Positions 46,785 to 54,419 of a DNA stretch of 64,000 nt are shown here, one piece after another; position 1 is the stretch's first letter; each line of letters opens with the position of its first letter. The DNA is taken from the NCBI GenBank assembly GCA_016794525.1, contig JAEUJY010000101.1:17038-81037 (forward strand). The letters run 5' to 3'. The notes under the pieces were generated by a model. It worked only from the letters and a program-made list of their open reading frames with translations, was not told where the DNA came from and did not search any database. A program made the position numbers and the translations under genes. Source of the stretch: Myxococcales bacterium. Lineage in GTDB: Bacteria; Myxococcota_A; Polyangia; Haliangiales; Haliangiaceae.

Positions 46785-48203
46785 TCAATCGCCGCGATCC
46801 ATGGTCTCGGCCGACGGGCCCGACGAGCCGGCGCCGCCGCCGGTCTTGCCGCCGGCCTTGCCACCGGCCTTCTTGCCGCCGGCCTTCTTGCCGCCGCGCT
46901 TGCCCGGCGTCGCCGCGGCGGTCTCGCCGTCGGGATCGTCGGGGGTCACCACCTCGGGCGCGACCGGCGCCGCGACCTCGGGGGCGCCGGCGGGCGGCGC
47001 GGCGGCCTCGGGCGGCGCGACCACCGCGGGCGGCGGCGTGGCCGGCGGGGGCACCGCGGGCGCGACCGCGGCCGGCGCAGCGGGGGCCGGCGCGCCCGAT
47101 GCGGCCGGGGCGGCCGGCGCCCGGGCCGACGCGCCGCCGCCACCGCTGAGCTTGATCGCCACGACCGCGACCACCGCGACCGCCGCCAGCGCCGCGGCGC
47201 CGAGCGCCAGCCGCCGGCCGCCGCGCGCCGGGGCCACGGGGCTGATCGTCGCCGCGCTCGACAGCGTCGTCGGCTGGGCCAGCGCCGCGGTCCTGGTGCC
47301 GGCGGTGGTCGCGCGGCGCAGCGACGCCGCGGTGCCGGGGCGGGAGCTGGCCACGTCGTCGTCGAGCAGCGCGGTGATCGCCGCCGACAGCTCGGCCATC
47401 GACTGGTACCGCTGCGCCGGATCCTTGGCCAGGCAGCGCGCCATCACCTCGTCGAGCGCCGGCGGCAGATCGGCCCGCACCGACGACGGCACCGGCGGGT
47501 CTTCGCGCAGGTGGGCGGCGATGATCTCGCCGGCCGAGTCGTAGTCGAACGGCGGCCGGCCGATCACCATGCAGTAGAGCACGCAGCCCAGCGAGTACAG
47601 GTCGGAGCGCGCGTCGACGTCGTGCGCGCCCTTGCACTGCTCGGGCGACATGTAGATCGGCGTCCCCATGATCGCGCCGCTGCGCGTGACCGAGCGGCCG
47701 AGCTCGGGCTGGGCCAGCTTGGCGATCCCGAAGTCGAGGATCTTCGGGCGCTCGCCGCCGGGCACCGCCGGATCGGCCACCAGGAACACGTTCTCGAGCT
47801 TGAGGTCGCGGTGGATGACGCCCTTGGCGTGGGCCTTGGCCAGCGCGTTGGCGAGGTGGCGGGTCAGCCGCAGCGCGGCCATCGCCTCGATCGGCCCGTC
47901 GCCCTCGATCCGGTGATCGAGGGTCTCGCCGACCAGGTACTCCATGACGATGTAGGCGCTACCGTCGGTGTGGTGGCCGAAGTCGAAGATCTGGACGATC
48001 CCGGGGTCGGCGATCGCCGAGGTGATCCGGGCCTCGTTGAAGAACCGCTCGACGATCTCGTCGTCCGCCGACAGCGAGGCCAGCAGGAACTTGATCGCCA
48101 CCGGGCGCTTCAGGAGCGTGTGCTCGGCCAGGTAGACCTCCCCCATGCCGCCCTTGCCCAGGAGCGATCGGATCTCGTAGGACCCGACGGTGGTCCCTTC
48201 CAT
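46785..48203 (-). CDS. Ser/Thr protein kinase with Lys-rich tail
   Basis: 472 aa. Kinase domain at about 9-275: glycine loop LGKGGMGEVYLAEH, ATP Lys in VAIKFLL, catalytic loop VIHRDLKLENVFL, DFG (KILDFGIAKL) and MGTPIYMSPEQCKG. One membrane helix at about 325-346 follows. The C-terminal part is Ala/Pro-rich and ends in basic repeats of the (A)GGK type (KRGGKKAGGKKAGGKAGGK). No PEGA domain of its own. A GTG-less ATG start at 48203 fits the kinase N-terminus. Leads an operon with the TPR/PEGA protein and the Calx-beta lipoprotein. Confidence 0.93.
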   Translation of the reverse strand: MEGTTVGSYEIRSLLGKGGMGEVYLAEHTLLKRPVAIKFLLASLSADDEIVERFFNEARITSAIADPGIVQIFDFGHHTDGSAYIVMEYLVGETLDHRIEGDGPIEAMAALRLTRHLANALAKAHAKGVIHRDLKLENVFLVADPAVPGGERPKILDFGIAKLAQPELGRSVTRSGAIMGTPIYMSPEQCKGAHDVDARSDLYSLGCVLYCMVIGRPPFDYDSAGEIIAAHLREDPPVPSSVRADLPPALDEVMARCLAKDPAQRYQSMAELSAAITALLDDDVASSRPGTAASLRRATTAGTRTAALAQPTTLSSAATISPVAPARGGRRLALGAAALAAVAVVAVVAIKLSGGGGASARAPAAPAASGAPAPAAPAAVAPAVPPPATPPPAVVAPPEAAAPPAGAPEVAAPVAPEVVTPDDPDGETAAATPGKRGGKKAGGKKAGGKAGGKTGGGAGSSGPSAETMDRGD

Positions 48204-48351
48204 CCCGTCATCGTCGCCCGCCCCTGCCCCGACCGCAAGCGCCGCGGCCGGCGGTGTCGTCGACGTCACGGACCGCAGGCCGGCGCCTGCACCTGCGGGC
48301 TGGGGCCTGCACCCTTGACGCGCGGCGCCCAGCCGCCACACTTGGCGACCG

Positions 48352-50574
48352 ATGTTCCGCCCCGTCGCGCTGCCCCTGGCGCTCCTCGCCCTGTCCGCCA
48401 GCGTCGCCGCCGCCGATGTCGTCAGCGGCAACGTGCTCGACGGCAACACCCTCAAGCCGGTGGCCAACGCCACCGTGACCGTCAACGGCACGACCGTCAC
48501 CACCGACCGGGTCGGCGGCTTCAAGCTCGACCTGCCCCCCGGCCCGGCGCCGCTGGCCGTGGCCGCCGCCGGCTACGACGCCGCCGCCGAGGACCTGACC
48601 GTCCCCGAGGGGGGCATGACCGACTACATCGTCCTGCTCTACCGCCCGGGCATGGCGCTCGAGACGGTCGAGCTCGAGGACGACGCCCCGGTGCCGCCGC
48701 CGCCGGGCAAGCAGGACATGCCGCGCGAGCAGATCACCCGCATCCCCGGCTCGCGCGGCGACGCGCTGACCGCGGTGCGCAGCCTGCCCGGCGTCGGCAA
48801 CGCGGTCGGCGGCGGCTCGGGCCCCGGCCTGGTCGTCATCCGCGGCGCCGCCCCCGAGGACTCCAAGATCACGATCGACGGCGTCGAGGTGCCGGTCCTC
48901 TACCACTTCTTCGGCCTGCAGAGCGTGCTGCCGTCGGAGTTCATCGCCAACATCGAGTTCCTGCCGGGCGGGTTCGGCGCCGAAGAGGGGCGCTCGACCG
49001 GCGGCATCATCAACGTCGTCACCCGCAACGAGGCCGCGCCCAACACGACCGGCTTCGCCGAGCTGTCGTTCATCAACCTGGCCGGCTTCGTCCAGACCCC
49101 GCTGTCGAAGCGCCACGGCGTGACGCTGACCGTCGCCGGCCGCCGCTCGATGATCGACTTCATCCTGCCGGCCGTGCTGGGCGACTCGGTCAACTTCACG
49201 ACCGCGCCGCAGTACTACGACGGCCAGCTGCGGGTCGACTGGCGCCGCGGCGAGGGCGACCGGGTCAGCGCGCTGGCGATGACCAGCTTCGACCTGCTGT
49301 CGCTGATCTCCAACGACTTCGACCCCAACGAGCCCGAGTTCACCGGCGGCTTCGACAACGAGACCAGCTTCTCCAAGCTGATCACGCAGTGGAGCAAGGC
49401 CTCGGGCAAGTGGACCAACCGCGTCGTCGGCTCGCTCGGCACCAGCGGCTTCCGCATCGAGATCGGCGACGATCGCTTCATCAAGGTGCGCCGCTACAGC
49501 GCCGAGGTCCGCGACGACCTGGCGTGGGCGCCGAGCCGCACGCTCAAGGTCCGCGCCGGCGGCGAGCTGCGCTACGACCCGCGCGAGGTCAACGTCAAGT
49601 TCCCGCAGCAGCCGCCCGAGGGCCAGCCGCCGCCGTCGAACTTCTCGACGCTGCCGCTGATCGAGACCAAGCTCGAGTTCGCCAACAGCGTGGCCGGCGC
49701 GTACGTCGCCGCCGACCTGCGCCCCGATCGCGACACGACGATCTCCGGCGGCGTCCGTCTCGACTACTACGATCACCTCGGGGCCACGACCGTGTCGCCC
49801 CGCCTGCAGGTCGTGCGCGCGCTCGACAAGCAGCTCACCGTGCGCGCCGCCGGCGGCCTCTACACCCGCAACTTCGAGTTCGGCGAGAGCGTGCCCGACT
49901 ACGTCCAGCCCGAGCGGGCGTGGCAGACGGTGGCCGGCGTCGACGTCAAGCTGACCGAGGGGCTGACCGCGTCGAGCTCGCTGTTCTACACCGACCGCTT
50001 CGACCTGCTGACGGTCGATCCGCTGCTGGCCCGGACCATGCCCGAGCGGTCGTACGTCAACACCGGCACCGGCCGCTCGTACGGCGTCGAGTACCTGCTC
50101 AAGGCGCAGCGGTCGAAGTTCTTCGGCTGGCTGGCGTACACCTACTCGCGCTCGGACCGGATCGACCGCGACGGCGCCGCGCGGCGGCTGTTCGACTTCG
50201 ACCAGACCCACAACCTGATCGCGGTCGGCAGCTGGAAGCTCGGCAAGTGGGAGATCGGCGCGCGCTGGCAGTACGCCACCGGCCAGCCCGAGACCCCGGT
50301 GATCGGCTCGGTCTACCTGGCCGACGCCAACGCCTACGTCGCGCAGTACGGCCCGGTCAACTCGGCGCGCATCGAGGACTACCACGCGATGGATCTGCGG
50401 ATCGATCGCAAGTGGAAGTGGGACAGCTGGGAGCTGTCGGCGTACCTCGACGTCACCAACGTCTACGCCCACGCCCGCGTGCTCGGCTACAGCTTCAACT
50501 TCGACTTCAGCCAGCGCGAGCCGATCACCGAGCTGCCGATCCTGCCGGCGCTCGGCGTCCGCGGGACGTTCTGA
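48352..50574 (+). CDS. TonB-dependent outer-membrane receptor
   Basis: 740 aa. Signal peptide (MFRPVALPLALLALSASVAA), an N-terminal carboxypeptidase-regulatory-like domain (VVSGNVLDGNTLKPVANATV), a TonB-box-like stretch (ALETVELEDDAPV), a plug (about 120-230: SLPGVGNAVGGGSGPGLVVI, RGAAPEDSKITIDGVEVPVL, then EGRSTGGIINVVTR) and a beta-barrel ending in the outer-membrane signature Phe (GVRGTF). It imports a scarce ligand such as a siderophore or other large molecule; the ligand cannot be told. No TonB/ExbBD genes adjacent. Divergent from the kinase operon. Confidence 0.93.
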   Translation: MFRPVALPLALLALSASVAAADVVSGNVLDGNTLKPVANATVTVNGTTVTTDRVGGFKLDLPPGPAPLAVAAAGYDAAAEDLTVPEGGMTDYIVLLYRPGMALETVELEDDAPVPPPPGKQDMPREQITRIPGSRGDALTAVRSLPGVGNAVGGGSGPGLVVIRGAAPEDSKITIDGVEVPVLYHFFGLQSVLPSEFIANIEFLPGGFGAEEGRSTGGIINVVTRNEAAPNTTGFAELSFINLAGFVQTPLSKRHGVTLTVAGRRSMIDFILPAVLGDSVNFTTAPQYYDGQLRVDWRRGEGDRVSALAMTSFDLLSLISNDFDPNEPEFTGGFDNETSFSKLITQWSKASGKWTNRVVGSLGTSGFRIEIGDDRFIKVRRYSAEVRDDLAWAPSRTLKVRAGGELRYDPREVNVKFPQQPPEGQPPPSNFSTLPLIETKLEFANSVAGAYVAADLRPDRDTTISGGVRLDYYDHLGATTVSPRLQVVRALDKQLTVRAAGGLYTRNFEFGESVPDYVQPERAWQTVAGVDVKLTEGLTASSSLFYTDRFDLLTVDPLLARTMPERSYVNTGTGRSYGVEYLLKAQRSKFFGWLAYTYSRSDRIDRDGAARRLFDFDQTHNLIAVGSWKLGKWEIGARWQYATGQPETPVIGSVYLADANAYVAQYGPVNSARIEDYHAMDLRIDRKWKWDSWELSAYLDVTNVYAHARVLGYSFNFDFSQREPITELPILPALGVRGTF

Positions 50575-50589
50575 CCACCCCGCCGCGCG

Positions 50590-51360
50590 TCACGGCGCGG
50601 CGACGGTCACGCCGGCGTAGAGGTCGATCGTGAAGCGGCGGTCGCCGTCGAGGACCAGCGTGGCGGCGCCGCCGCCGGTGAAGGTGACGACCGCGTCGAT
50701 CGCGTGGTGGGTCCGATCGTCGCGGCCCGGCGTCGTGTGCGTCGTGGTCATGTCGATCGCGTAGCGGACCGAGCCGCCGACCAGCGCGTGGGTGTCGTTG
50801 TCGACCTGGACGCCGTCGTAGCTGGCGTCGTAGCGCAGGTCGAGCGTCTTGGTGTTCTGCGCCGAGGCGCTGGCGAAGGTGGCGTCGAGCACGAAGCGGG
50901 CGTCGCCGTCGACGGTGGTCACGTCGCCGCGCAGGCCGGCGAGGTTCCAGGTGCCGGTGTGGCTGGCGCTGGCCTGCCAGCGGGGCAGCTCGAGCCGGCC
51001 GCGCCAGGTGGCGTCGACCACCGCGGCGTCGGCGAGCGCGCCGCACGGCACCGGCTCGAGGAGCACGGTCCGGCACTGCACGTCGTAGTCGTAGCTCAGG
51101 CCGAAGTGGTCGCCGCTGAACCGGCCCGCGCCGTCGAGCCGGAGCCCGATCGGCACCACGCCGGTCGCCAGCTGGGTGGCGACGGTCAACGCCGCGCCGT
51201 CGCCCAGCTGCGAGGTGGTCGCGCCGACCGCCTGCGCGACCTGCTGGTACTCGGCGTCGGTCGGCGGGGCCGCGTCGTCGGTGCAGGCGGCCATGGCCAG
51301 GGCGGCGCCGGCGAGCGCGGCGGCGCGGACGAGGGTGCGTGAGGTGAATCGAGTCATCAT
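50590..51360 (-). CDS. Putative lipoprotein, 256 aa
   Basis: Signal peptide with lipobox (AMAAC, about Cys25) and an acidic spacer (TDDAAPPTDAEY). The mature part is mainly beta: repeated short strands alternating with Asp/Gly turns (ARFVLDATFASASAQNTKTL, DLRYDASYDGVQVDNDTHAL). One cysteine pair (CRTVLLEPVPC). No recognised family. Single gene; convergent with the TonB-dependent receptor and 15 bases from it. Confidence 0.72.
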   Translation of the reverse strand: MMTRFTSRTLVRAAALAGAALAMAACTDDAAPPTDAEYQQVAQAVGATTSQLGDGAALTVATQLATGVVPIGLRLDGAGRFSGDHFGLSYDYDVQCRTVLLEPVPCGALADAAVVDATWRGRLELPRWQASASHTGTWNLAGLRGDVTTVDGDARFVLDATFASASAQNTKTLDLRYDASYDGVQVDNDTHALVGGSVRYAIDMTTTHTTPGRDDRTHHAIDAVVTFTGGGAATLVLDGDRRFTIDLYAGVTVAAP

Positions 51361-51507
51361 GGTTGCCTCCGGGCCGCCTCATCGCAAGCGCCGGACCAGG
51401 CGCGCCGGCGTCGCGATTCCGCGCAGATGACGACGCGACGCGAGCGGCGTCACGCCGGGGATGTGGCGCGCGCGCACACCGGGCGCGCGGCCGCGACGTC
51501 GCCGCGC

Positions 51508-51527
51508 GGCGAGCGACACCGCTCGCC
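51508..51527. other. Perfect 8-base stem-loop in divergent gap
   Basis: GGCGAGCG-ACAC-CGCTCGCC between the lipoprotein gene (start 51360, minus) and the PAS gene (start 51568, plus). It could be an operator or a structured leader of the PAS gene; the rest of this 207-base gap shows short G+C palindromes only. Confidence 0.4.
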
Positions 51528-51567
51528 AGCTCGTAACGCCGGGCGCGCCCCGGGCGTCCAAACGCGC

Positions 51568-51939
51568 ATGGGAACCGTTCGCACCTGCAACGAGCCGCGG
51601 CGCCTGGGTCAGTGCCTCGACGCGATGAGCCCCGACGAGCTGGCCCGCCTCGACGACGCGGTGATCGCGCTCGACCCCGAGGGCCACATCGTCGCGATCA
51701 CCCCCGCCGCCGCCCGCTGGATCGGCGTCGCCGCGTGGCAGGCCCGCGGCCGCACGCTGACCCGCGAGCTGGGCTGGCGCTTCGGCAAGGATGCCACCGC
51801 CGCGATCGCCGCGTTCTCGGGCGACACCGCGCCGATCTCGACCGTCCACGCCGCGCCCGATCTCACCCACCAGCGCCCGGCCGCCGAGGTCGCGCTGGTG
51901 CGCGGCGACCGCCGCATCTACCTCGCGCTCGCCGCGTAG
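51568..51939 (+). CDS. Small single-PAS-domain protein, 123 aa
   Basis: The ATG at 51568 is preferred over an upstream frame with Arg-rich unconserved sequence. Residues about 20-110 look like one PAS fold (LARLDDAVIALDPEGHIVAI, TPAAARWIGVAAWQARGRTL, ending in GDRRIYLALAA). The layout resembles small photoactive-yellow-protein-type PAS proteins, but the chromophore cysteine is not evident (only two cysteines, near the N-terminus). Likely a stand-alone sensor. 35 bases before the HAD hydrolase gene. Confidence 0.7.
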   Translation: MGTVRTCNEPRRLGQCLDAMSPDELARLDDAVIALDPEGHIVAITPAAARWIGVAAWQARGRTLTRELGWRFGKDATAAIAAFSGDTAPISTVHAAPDLTHQRPAAEVALVRGDRRIYLALAA

Positions 51940-51974
51940 CCCCCCGCGGGCCGCGCCTGCTAGAGTGGCGCGCG

Positions 51975-52787
51975 ATGGCCTACCGGCTGCTGGCGCTGGA
52001 TCTCGACGGCACGCTGCTGCGCGGCGACCACACCGTCGACCCGCGCGACGTCGCGGCGATCGCCGAGCTCCAGGCCGCCGGCGTGGTCGTCACGATCGTC
52101 ACCGGCCGGCTGCACTCGGGCGCGGTCGCCGCGGCGCGCGCGTGCGCGATCGAGGGCGTGATCGCGTGCATGGAGGGCAGCCACCTGATCGACCTGGCGA
52201 CCGGCGCCACCGTCGCCCACCACCCGCTGGCCGACGCCGCCACGGCGCGGTGGCGCGCCGCGGTCGACGCCCACGACCTCGCCGGCTTCGTGCTCGACGC
52301 CGACGGCATCCACCACGACCACCGCGGCGCGCCCTACGCCGGCTACGTCGCCACCTGGTCGCCCAACCTGCGGGTGGTCGGCGCCGACGACGCCCGCGCC
52401 ATCGCCGCGCTGGCGACGGTGGCGATCGGCGAGCGCGACGCGGTCGCCGCGGCCCACGCGTCGATGGCCGCCGCCGCCGACCCGACCTACGCGGTGCAGT
52501 TCGCGGTCGGCGCCCACCCCGGCAAGCACGCGGTCCTGACCCGCGCCGCCGGGCCGACCAAGGGCACCGCGCTGGCCGCGCTGTGCGAGGCCGCCGGCTG
52601 CACGCTCGCCGACGCGGTCGCGGTCGGCGACTGGGTCAACGACGTGCCGATGTTCGCGGTGGCCGGCCGCTCGTTCGCGATGGGCGGCGCTCCCGACGAC
52701 GTGCGCGCCCGCGCCACCGATCAGCTCGCGACCCCGGCCGGCGCCGGCGGCGGCATCGCCGAGGCCATCCGCCGCGCCTGGGGCTAG
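51975..52787 (+). CDS. HAD-superfamily (Cof-type) phosphatase
   Basis: 270 aa. HAD motif I LLALDLDGTLLRGD (nucleophile Asp), motif II TIVTGR (Thr), a lysine in GPTKGTAL and motif IV AVGDWVNDVPMFAVAG. The cap domain between motifs I and III is of the C2 type, as in Cof/sugar-phosphatase proteins. Substrate is probably a sugar phosphate or nucleotide; unknown. Close downstream of the PAS gene, so perhaps co-transcribed. Confidence 0.9.
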   Translation: MAYRLLALDLDGTLLRGDHTVDPRDVAAIAELQAAGVVVTIVTGRLHSGAVAAARACAIEGVIACMEGSHLIDLATGATVAHHPLADAATARWRAAVDAHDLAGFVLDADGIHHDHRGAPYAGYVATWSPNLRVVGADDARAIAALATVAIGERDAVAAAHASMAAAADPTYAVQFAVGAHPGKHAVLTRAAGPTKGTALAALCEAAGCTLADAVAVGDWVNDVPMFAVAGRSFAMGGAPDDVRARATDQLATPAGAGGGIAEAIRRAWG

Positions 52788-52836
52788 CAAGGCGGCGGAG
52801 AGTCGGCGCGCAGCGCCGGTCCTCCACAGCCTTGCT

Positions 52837-52863
52837 CCCGTGCCCGTGCCCGTGCCCGTGCCC
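52837..52863. repeat. (CCCGTG)4.5 hexanucleotide repeat
   Basis: Four full CCCGTG units and a partial fifth, the reverse complement of the GGGCAC repeat at 23797-23826. Located between convergent genes. Confidence 0.9.
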
Positions 52864-52906
52864 CGCTCGCTTCCCTCCCTCGAGGACGATCCGGAGATCG
52901 GGACTG

Positions 52907-53797
52907 CTAGCGGCCGCGCCAGCGGCGGCCGCGGGCGATCAGCCACGCGATCGGCCGCTCGCAGCGCAGGAGCGGCGCGTACGCCAGGCCGATCAGCTGG
53001 TACGGGAAGACGATCGCCATCAGCGCGAGCACGCCGACGTGGAAGCCCCACGCCGCCACCGACCAGGCCAGCGCCGCCCGGCGGTGCACCAGCGCGATCG
53101 GCGCGCCCAGCTCGACGATCATCGTGCCGATCGCCATCGCGTGCATCAGCCAGGTGTGCTCGAGGAACGTCGCCGCGATCGGGCTCATCGGCGCGCCCAT
53201 CAGGTGCTTGCGCAGGTTGTCGATCGCGATCTGCTCGCGCAGCGCGTCGCCGTCGGTCCACGCCCAGCCGCCGAGCCGGAGCTTGGCGATCCCGGCCAGC
53301 ACGTAGGCGATGATCGTGATCACCGCCAGCGCGCGCAGCGGCCAGCCGTAGCGCTCGTGCGCGGCCGCCGCCCGCCCGCGCGCGTCGACGCTCCACGCGT
53401 CGGCCGCCGGCACGATCGCCAGCACCAGCGCGTGCAGCACCAGCAGGTTCTCGGTGTGGAACGGCATGCCCCACGAGTTGCGGTAGGTGAGCGTGAACAG
53501 GAGCGCCAGCGCGAACACCGGCGCCAGCCAGCGGTGGGCCAGCCCGAGCGTGAACGTCACCGCCAGCCCCATCGTCACCAGCGGCAGCGCCAGGCGCAGC
53601 CCGCGCGGCAACGGCCCGTCGAGCAGGCGCACCACGCCGAGCGGGTGGAAGTCGCCGGCGTGGAACTGCGCGTCGGCGAACCACAGCGGCAGCTGCGTCG
53701 CCAGGTAGACCAGCGTGAACGCGCCGAGCATCAGCCGCACCGCGGCCAGCCGCTCGGCCGGCGCCGGCGCGAACCACGCGTCGAGCAGCCGCTTCAC
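52907..53797 (-). CDS. HTTM-domain membrane protein
   Basis: 296 aa. GTG start overlapping the upstream stop (GTGA). Several hydrophobic helices are visible, for example LALPLVTMGLAVTFTLGLAH, WLAPVFALALLFTLTYRN and ALAVITIIAYVLAGIAKLRL. The pattern (PLGVVRLLD, YRNSWGMPFHTENLLVLHAL) fits the HTTM family, related to the membrane part of vitamin-K-dependent gamma-carboxylase. Bacterial members are of unknown role. Coupled to a small partner membrane protein. Confidence 0.78.
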   Translation of the reverse strand: MKRLLDAWFAPAPAERLAAVRLMLGAFTLVYLATQLPLWFADAQFHAGDFHPLGVVRLLDGPLPRGLRLALPLVTMGLAVTFTLGLAHRWLAPVFALALLFTLTYRNSWGMPFHTENLLVLHALVLAIVPAADAWSVDARGRAAAAHERYGWPLRALAVITIIAYVLAGIAKLRLGGWAWTDGDALREQIAIDNLRKHLMGAPMSPIAATFLEHTWLMHAMAIGTMIVELGAPIALVHRRAALAWSVAAWGFHVGVLALMAIVFPYQLIGLAYAPLLRCERPIAWLIARGRRWRGR

Positions 53798-54246
53798 CGC
53801 GCGCCTCGCACGATCGGGCACCGCGCCAGGGTGCGCTCGGTGCCGCGCTCGCCGCGCACGAACCACGCGATCGCCCGGTGGTTGCCGGCGATCACCTGCA
53901 CCTCGTCGAAGCCGCGGTAGCCGCCGCGGGGGGCCAGCCGCGCGGCCACGCGCTGACACAGCCCCGCCGCGTCGCCGCGCGCCACCGCCGCGTGGACGCT
54001 GACGATCGCCTGCATCACCTCGGGGCTCGCCACCAGCTCCGGCGGCACGTGGCGCCGCGCGCCCGCCGGCCCGGTCGCGATCACGTACTCGAGGTACAGC
54101 CGCGCGTCCTTCCGCCGCGTCGCGAACATCGGGTACGTCGACAGCGGGAAGCTATCCCCGGCCACCGGGTGCCGGGTCAGCGGCCACGCCACCGCGATCG
54201 CCGCGATCAGCGTCACCACCAAGCCGTACCAGCGCGTCGCGTTCAC
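53794..54246 (-). CDS. Small membrane-anchored partner of the HTTM protein, 150 aa
   Basis: GTG start at 54246 followed by one N-terminal membrane helix (WYGLVVTLIAAIAVAWPLTR), then FPLSTYPMFATRRKDARLYL. The C-terminal soluble part contains a GYRGFDEVQVIAGNHRAIAW stretch with scattered Arg and two cysteines. No family assigned. Always coupled here to the HTTM gene, so a complex is likely. Confidence 0.7.
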   Translation of the reverse strand: MNATRWYGLVVTLIAAIAVAWPLTRHPVAGDSFPLSTYPMFATRRKDARLYLEYVIATGPAGARRHVPPELVASPEVMQAIVSVHAAVARGDAAGLCQRVAARLAPRGGYRGFDEVQVIAGNHRAIAWFVRGERGTERTLARCPIVRGAR

Positions 54247-54341
54247 TGCCGCGCATCCTATCGCTTTCCCGCTCGGGCCACCGACGCTGGTGGTCTCGCT
54301 GGACCGCGCGAGGAGGCTCGCCCGCAAGGCGACGGGGGGGA

Positions 54342-54379
54342 CCCACGCCGGAGCGGACGTCTGTCCGTGAGGACGTGGG
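54342..54379. other. Nested stem-loop in intergenic gap
   Basis: Outer arms CCCACG (54342-54347) and CGTGGG (54374-54379) enclose CGGAC-GTCT-GTCCG (54354-54367). It lies downstream of the cytochrome gene and upstream of the HTTM pair, so it could end the DUF2330/cytochrome transcript. The rest of the 173-base gap shows nothing clear. Confidence 0.45.
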
Positions 54380-54419
54380 GGGAACCCGGCAACGCCGCGG
54401 GCGAGCCCCGCAGCCGGTC

